A stretch of DNA of 64,000 nt from Phallusia mammillata (taxonomy: Eukaryota; Chordata; Ascidiacea; Phlebobranchia; Ascidiidae). The position numbers were made by a program, and so were the translations under genes. Where the stretch lies: positions 80,130-144,129 of the forward strand of contig QLIY01000296.1 of the NCBI GenBank assembly GCA_003260075.1, in the 5' to 3' direction. Shown in pieces: positions 24,884 to 35,377 of the stretch. A model generated the notes under the pieces. It saw nothing but the letters and a program-made list of their open reading frames with translations. It ran no database searches and was not told the origin of the DNA. How positions within the stretch are numbered: the stretch's first letter is position 1; each line of letters starts with the position of its first letter.

Positions 24884-26221
24884 TTTGAAATTTTCTCAAG
24901 TTTTTCTTGTCAAAAAATTTAAGGTATTCTATTTTACAAGGTAAGATCCAAGACTATTTTTTAGAATCCCCCCCCCCAAGTTTATTTAAATTTCAGACTA
25001 AACAACTTGGACCCTGAAAAAAATATTTCACTTTATTATGGCCAAAAGTTATGGCTTAAAACAAGTAGTTTGTGTAACTTAATATATTAACAGAATCCTA
25101 AAAAACCTAGACTATAATAGAACATTTCCACATGCTAGCAAATTGTAAGAAATAACAACCCCCCCCCCCCCAACAGAATCCTAAAAAACCTAGACTATAA
25201 TAGAACATTTCCACATGCTTGCTGGGAGCAAATTGTAAGAAATAACAACCTAAGGCATTTTAAAAACAATTTCTTCATTAAAAATCAACACTAAACAGCA
25301 ATTCATTTATGTGCTGAGAATGACAAATTAATTTTTTCTGCGATTTTTCCTGCAATCTACAATGTTTTTTTAGCGCTTGTTAAAGGTTTTTTAAAACTTG
25401 TCAAATTGCCAATTCCATGGTACTAAAATGGTTGAATTTAAAGACAACTGAACTAAATGATTGTAATGTACAACATTGATGTCAAATGTCACTGACAAAG
25501 AAACAGCTTATATAAAGTGAATTAAAATGTACATTATTAAACACATTTCATCACGTAATAAAGGTCTTACAAACACATCATATAACGATGTATGCAAAAG
25601 TAGCAAATACTAAAACACCACAAACCTTTCGCACCACGAACTAGAACAGAAGAAACACGAGGTGCAAAGTAAGGGAGATTTGCAACAACATCCAATGAGC
25701 AGACAATAAAATAATGTGAAAAACAATGTTTTACTTCTGTTGTTCAGGTAATTATAACACAAAATAGAATAGTAAGTGTTCATAAACTGCATATTAAATT
25801 TATTTTTAAATGACTTAAGACAAAACAATACAATTCGTCCTGCAGACACAAATTATTTTGACAGATTTCGTTTCAATCATGGGATTAAGAGCGGCCATGC
25901 TGAATACACGTGTGTTGCAAAGCAGGCCGTGGCGTGAAAACAAAATGTGCTTTAAACATTTACAATCCGAACCAGTGCCGTGCAAAACTAACTCCCATTA
26001 ACAAACGAAGCAGTTTAAATGGTTAGCAGGGAATTGGTTGTATTATTTACCGTCAACATTGTGCAGCATTGGCGCTTGAACAAAAGAAATAACGCTTTAT
26101 TGCGTCATAGAAGCCACTGTGTGCAAATTTCGGGATTCTGCAACAAACCCCAGTTTTCTTTCGGTGACTTTTTGATAGCTGTGTGTGCTGTCTATAACTT
26201 GGGAATTGTTTTTGCAAGATA
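24884..26221. promoter_or_regulatory. Intergenic region between the divergent nucleolin and coiled-coil genes
   Basis: About 1.3 kb separates the nucleolin start codon (minus) from the plus-strand start at 26222, so it should contain both promoters and 5' UTRs; no start site can be placed. It contains two C runs (near 24968 and 25160), the second flanked by copies of an ~80-bp phrase (aacagaatcctaaaaaacct). I see no extra gene. Confidence 0.45.
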
Positions 26222-27460
26222 ATGGACAGTCCGCCACCAATAAAAAGACGTTTACTAGATATTTTTAAAGAGCCAAGACAATATACTCAAGCAAGTCAGG
26301 AAATTGCTTCCAGTTCGGAGTGCGTTAAAAGCAGCAGTCCTGAAAAAATGGATGATTCTTCGAAGCCAAAGCGCTGCCTGTCCATGCTTCAAGATTTAAT
26401 CAAACGCAGCAGCATTGAAGTCCATCCCCGCAAAGTTTCTTGTGTTATCAGCAAAGAACCTACATTTGCTTGTGGAAAAACATGGAAAAATCCTGTTGAA
26501 ATGCCTGAAGTAAACAATATCCCTAATATAACAGCTAAACCACAATCTCCTGGTGTTGAAAATGTTATCCAGCGTTTAAATAAAAACGAACTGCCGAATC
26601 TAACAACATTTGCTCAAGAAGTAGCCGAAAAACGTGCAATGCAACGCAGACACATTGAAGACCAGGAAGCAGTTTTAAATGTAGCTCAAAAGAACTTGTC
26701 AAATTTGCAAAATAGTAAGGACAAACTGCTTACAAAAAAACGCCGAATAGCTAACAACCCCCCCCCCGGATTCTGCAACAAACCCCAGTTTTCTTTCGGT
26801 GACTTTTTGATAGCTATGTGTGCTGTCTGAAACTTGGGAATTGTTTTCCCCCCCCCCTATCCCTGTTACTTGATGAAACGGTAGCCACAAACCAAAAACG
26901 TGTTACGGTACTAGGTGAAGAGATTTTACGGTTAATACAGAGGGAAGCAAAATTGAGGTTTGAACTCTGTTCTGGCACCAGTTCGCATTTGGAAAAAGAA
27001 CAATACAAAAGGTCCATGCAAAAACACGTCCAGGATATCAAACAAACAGAAAGAATCATCCCAGCATGCACAAGTAATCGCGTCGATAAAAGTACGAATT
27101 GAGGAAAACAAGAATATGCTGAAAGATGTGGATGAGAATTTGGAAAAAGCGAAATATCAACCGAACCCGGTAGATGGTAGTAGTGTAATCGAAAAGCTAA
27201 AGTGTGATTTACAACGGATCGCTACAATGGAAAGTAGAAAGAAAATGTCACTTAAGCAAGAAGACGAGGCTGCAAAAAAATCCCAAAGCGACTACGGAAT
27301 GGCTAAAAAATCGTTATCGACACAAAATCAACGACTTAGGGCCCGATGTGCGGAGGCTAAACAACACTTGCAGCAATTGGAAGAAGAAAAATATGCACTA
27401 CAAGTGGAAAACAGTGAGCTCAGAAGAAACTTGGATCTGTCCATCACAAAGCATATTTGA
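26222..27460 (+). CDS. Intronless coiled-coil protein, unrecognised, broken in this assembly
   Basis: Starts MDSPPPIKRRLLDIFKEP. The first ~180 residues are polar and Ser/Pro-rich, then basic and helical (AEKRAMQRRHIEDQEAVLN). At 26757-26862 a block bounded by two C runs interrupts the frame. Its content copies the gene's own 5' flank (26132-26215), so it is an assembly insertion. Coding resumes as LLLDETVATNQKRVTVLGEE and runs as continuous coiled coil. Near 27061 the frame shifts by one: ...DIKQTERII continues only in the next frame as QHAQVIASIKVRIEEN, as if one C of CCC were extra. It ends ...NLDLSITKHI at 27460. Allowing for the two breaks, about 370 residues. I do not recognise the family. 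A processed pseudogene is possible, but the ~1.1 kb of otherwise open frame argues against old decay. Confidence 0.7.
26757..26862. repeat. Misplaced copy of the 5' flank inside the coiled-coil gene
   Basis: Between C runs of about 9-10 nt lies ggattctgcaacaaacccca through ...cttgggaattgttttc, an allele-like copy (2-3 differences) of 26132-26215. Removing the block restores the flow of coiled-coil coding sequence. Confidence 0.85.
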
Positions 27461-27974
27461 CCCCTTTATATTTTTAAGTGTTGAGAACGTTTTTATTTGC
27501 ATGTTTTCTTTTTCTTTGTAATTGTTGCTTCGAAAAAAGTTTACAGAGAACGTAAGCACCCTTTTTGATATGTCGTGCAAGTATTGCGGATAAAACCGTC
27601 ACTGTACACAACTTTTACCTTATATAAGCTATTGCTCCAGGCATAGTATCAAGTGTTTGAATCAAGTCCAGTATAAGCTATTGCTGCCAGGCATAATATC
27701 CAGTTTGTACAGCTCTTCTGGCAAATGTGATTTTATTCCGACGTTTCGACGTCCTATACAGGTCCTCTGACGTCCCATACAGGTCGTGTACCCTGATGAA
27801 GACTCTTTTGTCACAAACTTGGCAAAGAAAAATTACATTAACGGATTTTGTGGAGCTCAAGAGATATACCAAGTAGAAGATTGTTGTAAACAATGATAAA
27901 TGAACAGACAACACAGAGCGTAACAATATAGGTGACGTCATAGTTATCTGGAAGTCATTGGCGAATCTTCTAAC
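27461..27974. other. Downstream flank, no gene recognised
   Basis: Contains a short near-duplication (tataagctattgctccaggc at about 27624 and 27672) and a TGACGTCA at 27933-27940. No supported exon. Confidence 0.4.
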
Positions 27975-28366
27975 CAGACATGGGGTCGAATACACGCGTC
28001 CTGTATTCGAATACTTACGAATACCTGCATGATTGTATTCGAATTCATGAATACTTTGGTAATTTTTGAGTGACAGCAATTCGAATGGTATTCGAATAAA
28101 ACGAGTNCGTAAAAAATCTCATGTATTCGAATTGGCAAATTCTTAGGTTGGCAAAAACCTACAACAATTCGAATTGTATTCGAATAAATTTACTCAAGTT
28201 TTTGTATTCATGAATTGTCGGTTCAAAAATTAACTTCAACTATTCGAATTGTATTCATGCACTATCGAACGAAATCCAAAATCATTCGAATACAGCACGA
28301 AGGTGGCAAAACCTGTATTCGAATGCATTCGAATACGAATGACGAATACGAATGGCCCCATGTCTG
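27975..28366. mobile_element. hAT-type MITE rich in ATTCGAAT, TSD CTTCTAAC
   Basis: Termini CAGACATGGGGTCGAAT and ATGGCCCCATGTCTG are inverted. The flanking 8 bp are identical (CTTCTAAC at 27967-27974 and 28367-28374). The interior repeats the palindrome ATTCGAAT and GTATTCGAATAC about ten times in both senses, so the whole element can fold on itself. One n at about 28107. No coding capacity. Confidence 0.88.
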
Positions 28367-28374
28367 CTTCTAAC

Positions 28375-29733
28375 TGTGGACAAAGTCAGACAACAATCTG
28401 CACTCATATGGGATATTTTGACAAACGTTATTTCTGTGCAGTATTGAGTTGCAAACAAGAAATATAGAGACAGTTGGTGCCGCAGCCGTCGATTACGTCA
28501 AGGTTATCCACCCCGATCTAGATAGTCGGCAAATGAAAAAAATCACACGAATAACGTTAGTAACGTTTACCGGTTTAACCGGTTTTTGCACAACAAGTTG
28601 TAATTATTTCATGGAAGAAGTGTCTTAATAGAAAATTAATATAAATATTCGTTTACAGAACCCTCAACAATCCTTTTTCAGTTTTTATTGAACTTTTAGA
28701 TAAGCATTTGTTTGTTTTTAATCGTACAAACATCCAGCGGTATAAGCAAATGCTTAGGTGGCATCTGTCCAGCGTTTGTGCAACGAGGCGTCGAAAATCC
28801 TGTAGCTGATTTACAAATCCTGAACGAGCGCATTGCTTGTCCGCTTAGATGATTGCAAGTCATCCAATGTAATCCAAAATCAATGAGCCATCACTTAATG
28901 ACGATCAGGATTTTTAAAGAATTTCTATCTACTACTGTGATTTGTCCCACAAATGTTGCTCGAAACGTATAAAACTGTTTGCAATAAATTGACGCCTAAT
29001 AAATATATCGAAAAAACTATGTTTTAGAATTTGACTTCGACAAAATTAGTCAGATATCAGAAGAATACAGAATTCTATTTTAGTATTTAAAAGTCCATTT
29101 GTTTTTGAGGCGATTTGCGCAACCATTATTTTGACAGTAATGTCTTTTGCATATACGTTTAAAACTTAGCGACACAAATTTATTATCTGGTGTTTTTAAA
29201 TTATTTCTAAACATTTAATATTAAAACGGATATTCAAAATAGCATTTGGCATGCTTACTTAAAAGATACAATTTTTGTTTATCTTTTGTTAGTGCTATTT
29301 ATTGTTACATTTTGACTTATATATAGCACTGATATGGTGACTTTATTGGGGATTGCCCTTTTTCAAGTTATAAACAAATTTGCTAAACGAAAATACGCCA
29401 TGTAGCATATCGGTGCATGGTCCTTTATTTTGACTATTTTATGCAATTCAATGAATTTGTGTAATAAACAGTAAAATCGCAACAAGATGTCCTTGCTGCT
29501 AGTGAGTTACGATATATGTAGCAACAAACGCATTAATATAGAATCACTAATTGAATATAAACAAACGTTTTTAGGATATAACCAATTGGCAAATGAAATG
29601 AACTAAACAAAATACATCTCCAGGCCAGGTTAACAAATACAACAGTAAAACACTGGATAGGTATACTGATCACAAAACACAAATCAGTTTGTCTTTCCTT
29701 AAGAGCCTTCTGGTGCATATTGTTTCCGTTGGT
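28375..29733. other. Opsin upstream region
   Basis: AT-rich, without exons that could be joined to anything. It should hold distal opsin regulatory sequence. Confidence 0.35.
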
Positions 29734-29741
29734 GATTAATC
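29734..29741. promoter_or_regulatory. GATTAATC, candidate Otx/Crx-type homeodomain site
   Basis: The octamer overlaps GATTA and TAATC half-sites, the form preferred by K50 homeodomains (Otx/Crx), which drive photoreceptor genes in chordates. It lies 193 bp upstream of the opsin start codon. Occupancy is inferred only from sequence. Confidence 0.35.
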
Positions 29742-29926
29742 GCTTAAGAGGATGTTGAAATTCAAGAGATTTTACCACTACATATGGTTTCATTACTTAC
29801 AAATTTCGATTGCATTATTGATCTTGTCTTTTTACCCGCATTCTGTCTCGTGCATAAATATCCCAAGCCACGGCCACTCGTTTGTTTCTTGTAAGGTGAA
29901 GGAATGCAACACACAAGTTAGGCAAT

Positions 29927-32900
29927 ATGAATCACTGGCTTGAAAGTATTATCAATGAGCGAAAGTTTGATTTGCTAAATCAATCTCTCACAGGTAGGAA
30001 CCGACTTTCTTTTGACTGTTTATCTGAAAGGAATATGTTTTAAATAAAATTTAAGCACAAGCTACAAAGTTGGAATAGACCATAGTTTTGGGGTGTTACT
30101 GGCAGTTTGAACTTGATTAACTCAACTCGTTATTTAAGCGAAGACTGTATAGTGGCCTGTTAGTAATTGAAAGCCTAAAAAAGTTTTTAAACATTTTGCA
30201 AGATCTATTTACCACATACATATAATATTGTTTAAACAAATAAAAGGATATGTTTTTCGTTTTTTTAAAATGGCAAAAAGGTTGTCGAAACTTTATGTTT
30301 ATGTATGTTGGTTGGTTTTCAAAAAAATATATAATCGTACACTGGGTGTATAGAGCTTAATACAGTTTAAAACCTACTGAAATTTACGGGAGCTAGAATG
30401 CTAAATTGTTAAATCTCTTATTCAGGCGGTGTCGAGAACAATGGCTTGTTACCGGAAACGAGTCTGGTTGTTCCGGAAGAAAGTATTGACACCACCATTC
30501 CGCAATGCAAGGACCTCAATCCATACGTGTTAAAGGGAGATGGATGGATCCCGCAACATATCGTGAGAGCGGAGCGCAGTGTTTACAGCTTTCTTGCCGT
30601 ATACATGACTTTCGTAACACTTCTTGGGGTCTCTACCAACGCCGTCGTTATTATTGCAACTTTAAAAAACAGGGTGAGTATTTTTTTTATTAACTGTTCA
30701 TAATTATTGATGATTGCTTGTGAAGCGCCCCTTAGATAAACATAAATTGATAACTGGGTCAGCCCTTAAGTGTTCCTGCAAACTAATACCCCATGCCTAT
30801 TGAAGCGTCATACAGTATTAGTCGGTCACCAAGCATTCTCATGTGACAAGGCGTAGGCTGCAAATAACTGGCCTGCAGCTGGGTTTCGAACCAACGACTG
30901 CAACTTTTCCAAGTAAACTACATAGGATTAGCGGTGGGCCTGTCGAAAGTCGAATTTTTTTTTCTTGTTTTAACATTTAATGTGCAAATCCAACTTCGCT
31001 TCAGGGGGGGGGGATAAACTGTTCATAATTATTGAAGATTGCTTGTGAAGCGCCCCTTACATAAACATAAATTGATAACTGGGTCAGCCCTTAAGTGTTC
31101 CTGCAAACTAATACCCCATGCCTATTGAAGCGTCATACAGTATTAGTCGGTCACCAAGCATTCTCATGTGACAAGGCGTAGGCTGCAAATAACTGGCCTG
31201 CAGCTGGGTTTCGAACCAACGACTGCAACTTTTCCAAGTAAACTACATAGGATTAGCGGTNTGAATTCTACGAAGTAAACTACATAGGATTAGCGGTGGG
31301 CCTGTCGAAAGTCGAATCTCTTTTTTTTCTTGTTTTAACATTTAATGTGCAAATCCAACTTCGCTTCAAAACTTTCGATTGTTTAAAACTATTTAGCCAA
31401 GGTTTTCTTTGGTGTTGCAATGCATCAAACATCTCTTTTACAGTTAAAATATGCTGAATGTTTAGGTAACAATATAATTCTGTGTCATGTTTTTAAGCTT
31501 CTTAATTATATTCTGTTGCGAATTTTGACATTAAGGTTTTGCGTCAACCTCTCAACTACATCATTGTGAACTTGGCCGTGGCCGATCTGCTAAGTGCATT
31601 GTTCGGAGGAGTAATCAGTGTCATGGCTAATGGTGCTGGCTACTTCTTCTGGGGAAAGACAATGTGTCAAGTTGAAGGCTACGTGGTGTCTAATTTCGGT
31701 AGGTTTAAATACCTAGGCTGTATGTTTTTTTAAAGAAAACCCGTCGTATGTTTTTGTTAAATTCAGCGTTCAAAAGAAAATTTTGTATGCTTTAAATCTA
31801 TTACTTTGCCAAATGGTTTGGGCCCCAAAGTTAAAAGCACATCTAAGTAAATTACTTATTCCATCACGCAACATTACAGTCATCGAATATAATATCTACA
31901 TTAAAATATTTTTATATATACTGGTTAACAGGGTACAGCCTATTAAGAATTGTTGATTTAATTAACGGGGGGGGGGTTTTTTTTTATATGTACTGGTTAA
32001 CAGGGTACAGCCTATTAAGAATTGTTGATTTAATTAACAGGTGTTACCGGCCTCAACTGCATTGCTGTAATGGCATTCGAAAGATACTTTGTCATTTGCA
32101 AGCCATTTGGTCCAGTCAGATTTGAAGACAAGCATGCGTATATTGGTGAGTTTTCTCCAAAAAACATTGCTTTCGTAAACGCAATCTATTGCATTGACTA
32201 AAGTACTTAACCAAGTTTTATAAACAGTTCAACTAGTAGGCTTATTTTTGTAAACATACTTCCTGGAATATTTGTAAGCTTTAAACAGAACTTTTATAGC
32301 ATTTTTTGAATGTTTCGCTTTGAAACTATTTTTCCGTTTGGTCTCTCAAATTATTGCTGTTGAAAAACTGTTGAAAATTGTTGTTTTGTTAAGGTATCGC
32401 CTCAACATGGATTTGGGCAATTATTTGGAACACACCTCCACTTATTTGGTGGGACGGATATGACCCCGAAGGACTTGGTACCAGTTGTGCTCCAAACTGG
32501 TTTGTTAAAGGATACAGGTATGGGAAGAGTTTGTTGATGAAAACAACATTGTTTCTCATTACATAAAAACCTTTCAATTTTTTAAGCATGCTTTATATAC
32601 TAATAGGCACTTACAATAGCGGCTAAAATATCCACATGCATGCACCACTGTAACATATTTTTTGTTATATTTAGGGAGCGAATGTTTATTATTCTCTACT
32701 TCGTCTTCTGCTTCCTTATTCCGCTTCTCATCATTGTCCTCTGCTACGGAAAACTGATTTGGACTCTTCGCCAGGTAATTTTAGTGGCCGGTAAATGGAC
32801 GAGGTTGATTACCATTTCAACACAGTCTGTTTACTTTCTTATAACTTACATTAATGATAACAGTAAAACTGTAAGTCATTTCATTGGTTACAAACGAGAA

Positions 32901-33813
32901 ATTTGCGTTGATTGCATGCAGTAACAAAATGTGCCTGCAACAGATCTCAACTTTTTTACTTTTCTTTCGAAGTGACTGAAGTTTTTTTATCCAACAGATT
33001 GCCAAAGAAAGTTCCCTTGCAGGAAGCACAAGCCCTGAAGCCGAAGTAACAAAGATGGTGGTGACTATGGTGGCAGCTTTTGTGTTATGTTGGCTTCCCT
33101 ACGCTTCATTTGCCATGTACAATGTTGTTAACCCTGATGCACAGGTACTGTAAATCAATTTCTCTAAGTAAAACAATAAATCATGTTCAAGGACTAAAGC
33201 ATGATTGCTAAGTTGTTTTCACTTTCTTTTGCAGATCGACTATTCACTTGGTGCTGCTCCGGCCTTCTTTGCAAAGACTGCGACAATATACAACCCTCTT
33301 ATATACATCGGTCTGAATCGACAGGTGCAGTTATTATATTATTACCTGTTGAGTTAAACCTTGTGTCACTGCTGCTCTGTAGGATCATTCCTACTATGTC
33401 CAACAAAAGATCACACCAATAAATTATTTTGGTTTGAAAAAGAAATAAAAGCTAACGAGCATACGGTGGTTACCAGCACCTTGTGGCCACTAGGCAGGGC
33501 CTGTTACTATTAGTTGTTGCACTGACTCATTGCAATGGGAACTGCGATATAACCATATGTAACTTGCTCGCCACTTTTACCAAAATGAAAAAGTTTGCAT
33601 GAAAAAGTCGTGTATCAATGTTTACACAAGCATTACCAACAACTCGTGCTGTATGTTTAAACAAAAACGTGTTTTTGTTAGTTTCGCGATTGTGTGATTC
33701 GGATGTTCTTCGGTGGACGCAATCCATGGAGTGACGAGTTGGCAACGAGCCAGGTCAGCTCACAGGGATCTCAGATGACAACTGTCAGTAGCAACAAAGT
33801 TGGACCGGCATAA
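29927..33813 (+). CDS. opsin: Vertebrate-type ciliary opsin
   Basis: Light-sensing retinal-binding GPCR of photoreceptor membranes. Nine exons: 29927-29993, 30426-30673, 31536-31698, 32041-32145, 32394-32517, 32675-32774, 32998-33144, 33235-33324, 33682-33813. All phases join, 391 residues. Seven hydrophobic segments. The key residues are visible: N-glycosylation sequon NQS near residue 18; disulfide Cys and Glu113-type Schiff-base counterion in MCQVEGY; ERY at the end of TM3; the Glu181 and Cys187 equivalents in DPEGLGTSC; Schiff-base Lys in [14 protein letters not shown]; and a C-terminus ending VGPA, a V-x-P-x ciliary targeting motif like that of vertebrate visual opsins. The paired palmitoylation cysteines after helix 8 are absent ([12 protein letters not shown]). 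It resembles the Ciona larval ocellus opsins (opsin1/opsin2); I cannot tell which from sequence alone. Introns 2 and 3 hold assembly-type duplications. Confidence 0.96.
30691..31370. repeat. Duplicated intron 2 segment with tRNA-like B-box repeat
   Basis: About 310 bp (30693-31003) recurs after a 10-G run (31004-31013) as 31014-31370; within the second copy the n at 31261 marks a further ~40-bp overlap. On the minus strand each copy contains GGTTCGAAACCC, a good match to the RNA polymerase III B box, suggesting a tRNA-derived SINE fragment. I could not find a convincing A box. Confidence 0.6.
31905..32040. repeat. Duplicated 3' end of opsin intron 3 around a G run
   Basis: The ~60 bp ending ...gttgatttaattaac occurs before and after a G run (31967-31976). 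Only the second copy continues into the acceptor and exon 4. Neither copy adds coding sequence. Confidence 0.8.
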
Positions 33814-35377
33814 AATTAAAACCTTGATCTATGAACAACTTCAAAGTGTCTATGACGTTTAACTCATTGTAAGTTAAGCGATATTTCTATAAGTCTTTGT
33901 AAAAAGTGTGATTCAAAAGAATGTTGTACATATGTCATGGTATTTTTGTGTGAGATTGTTGTATAATTAAAGAACTAAATGATTTGTGCTTGTATTAAAA
34001 GAAAATGCGGTTTGCTTTGTACATTTTTCGATTAACTGCCTTTTAAGAGCGGAAATAGTTAATAAAATGCACAACCGAATCTGTGTGATTTATTCCTCCG
34101 TTTTTTCTCATATTGCATTTTCATACTGCTTAATCACAAGTCGTTATCAAACATATGGGATTAAAATAGAAATCAATGCTTTAATCCGATATACAAGCTC
34201 TCCAAAAAACGCCAACGATCCTTAAGGACTTGTAATTTCAGCCTAATCTTCTCCTCTATCTCTTAATAGCCGTACACAAATCCTTATTGATTCACGAAAT
34301 GAAATATTTTACAGAACAATAAAAGCTTTTGTACCACGAGCACGAATAATGATTCTTGACGATTTTAGATGTAAATTTATTGTTTTCGGGATTATTGTTT
34401 GTTAATTAAGTTCCTTTTCCAAAGCTTAGCTTAGCAAACTGGCACAAGGTTCGTGTTATGTTGTTTAAAACTCAAAATAAATTGTTTGGAATGGTTGTAT
34501 GACAACTAATCATACAATGCAAGCATTTAACAGCTGAAAACAGTCTATAAAAGAGGATATTTTCACATGACCACAATGTGACATTGTTTGCATCTACTAG
34601 AAAAATAGGAGTACAATTGGTTAAGCTTGTTGGTTTTATTCTTAACAACTGCTAGCATTTCTTCGTTAGTAATTGTTCTGTAAAAATTTCATAATAGTTC
34701 GAAAGAGATTTTTGAAATACACGTCTAGTGCTAGACCTATTTTTGTCCACATTTACGGCACAAAAGTAGCAACTAGCAACACCCACCTGAAAGACAATTC
34801 AAACAACCCACCTACTGAAACTAATCACTGCATTGCCACGTAATGTTTGTGACTCAAATATCCGGAGTGTATGACCGTTAGTGATGGTTTCTCAAATACG
34901 TGTTCCACAATTGAGCAGAGAGCCGTCTAGCCAAGACAATTTGACAATATGTTTGCTTAAAAGTACAGTTAAAAGCATTGAAATGACTTTTAGCAAGTAC
35001 TGATGCACAAATACAAATTTTATGGGTGTTAAATAACGATGATATAAAAGCTTTTGATTGTTTGGTGTGAGATTAAAGTTTTCAAGCTACTTCTTTGTCA
35101 TGGTAACTTTAAGTTCACTACAGCAAATGCTTGTAGGGGTTGGTCTAGTAAAGTTAGAGTCAAAATTACAGATTTAGGTTTGTTCAGAACAGCTTTTGCA
35201 GACCACTGCAAACAGTGCAGCGGGCCAAATGCTCACCCATTTGCCCTGTTATAGACCAGTCTTATACGAATAAACAAAGTCGTTGTTGATTCTATTTAAC
35301 GCCTACCATATATGCTGCAGTTGTAATTTAACATTTGCAAGCATGGTTAAGTTCAGCTAGGCTTAGGGTATTTGGGG
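33814..35377. other. Between opsin and the 7TM gene, opsin 3' UTR then intergenic
   Basis: Holds the opsin 3' flank; possible polyadenylation signals are aattaaa near 33967 and aataaa near 34318. No exon recognised before the next start codon. Confidence 0.4.

Noticed and set aside
30870-30910. A tRNA gene suggested by GGTTCGAAACCC (minus strand)
   Set aside because: Only the B box is convincing; no A box, acceptor stem or anticodon arm could be folded. Listed as a SINE-like repeat instead.
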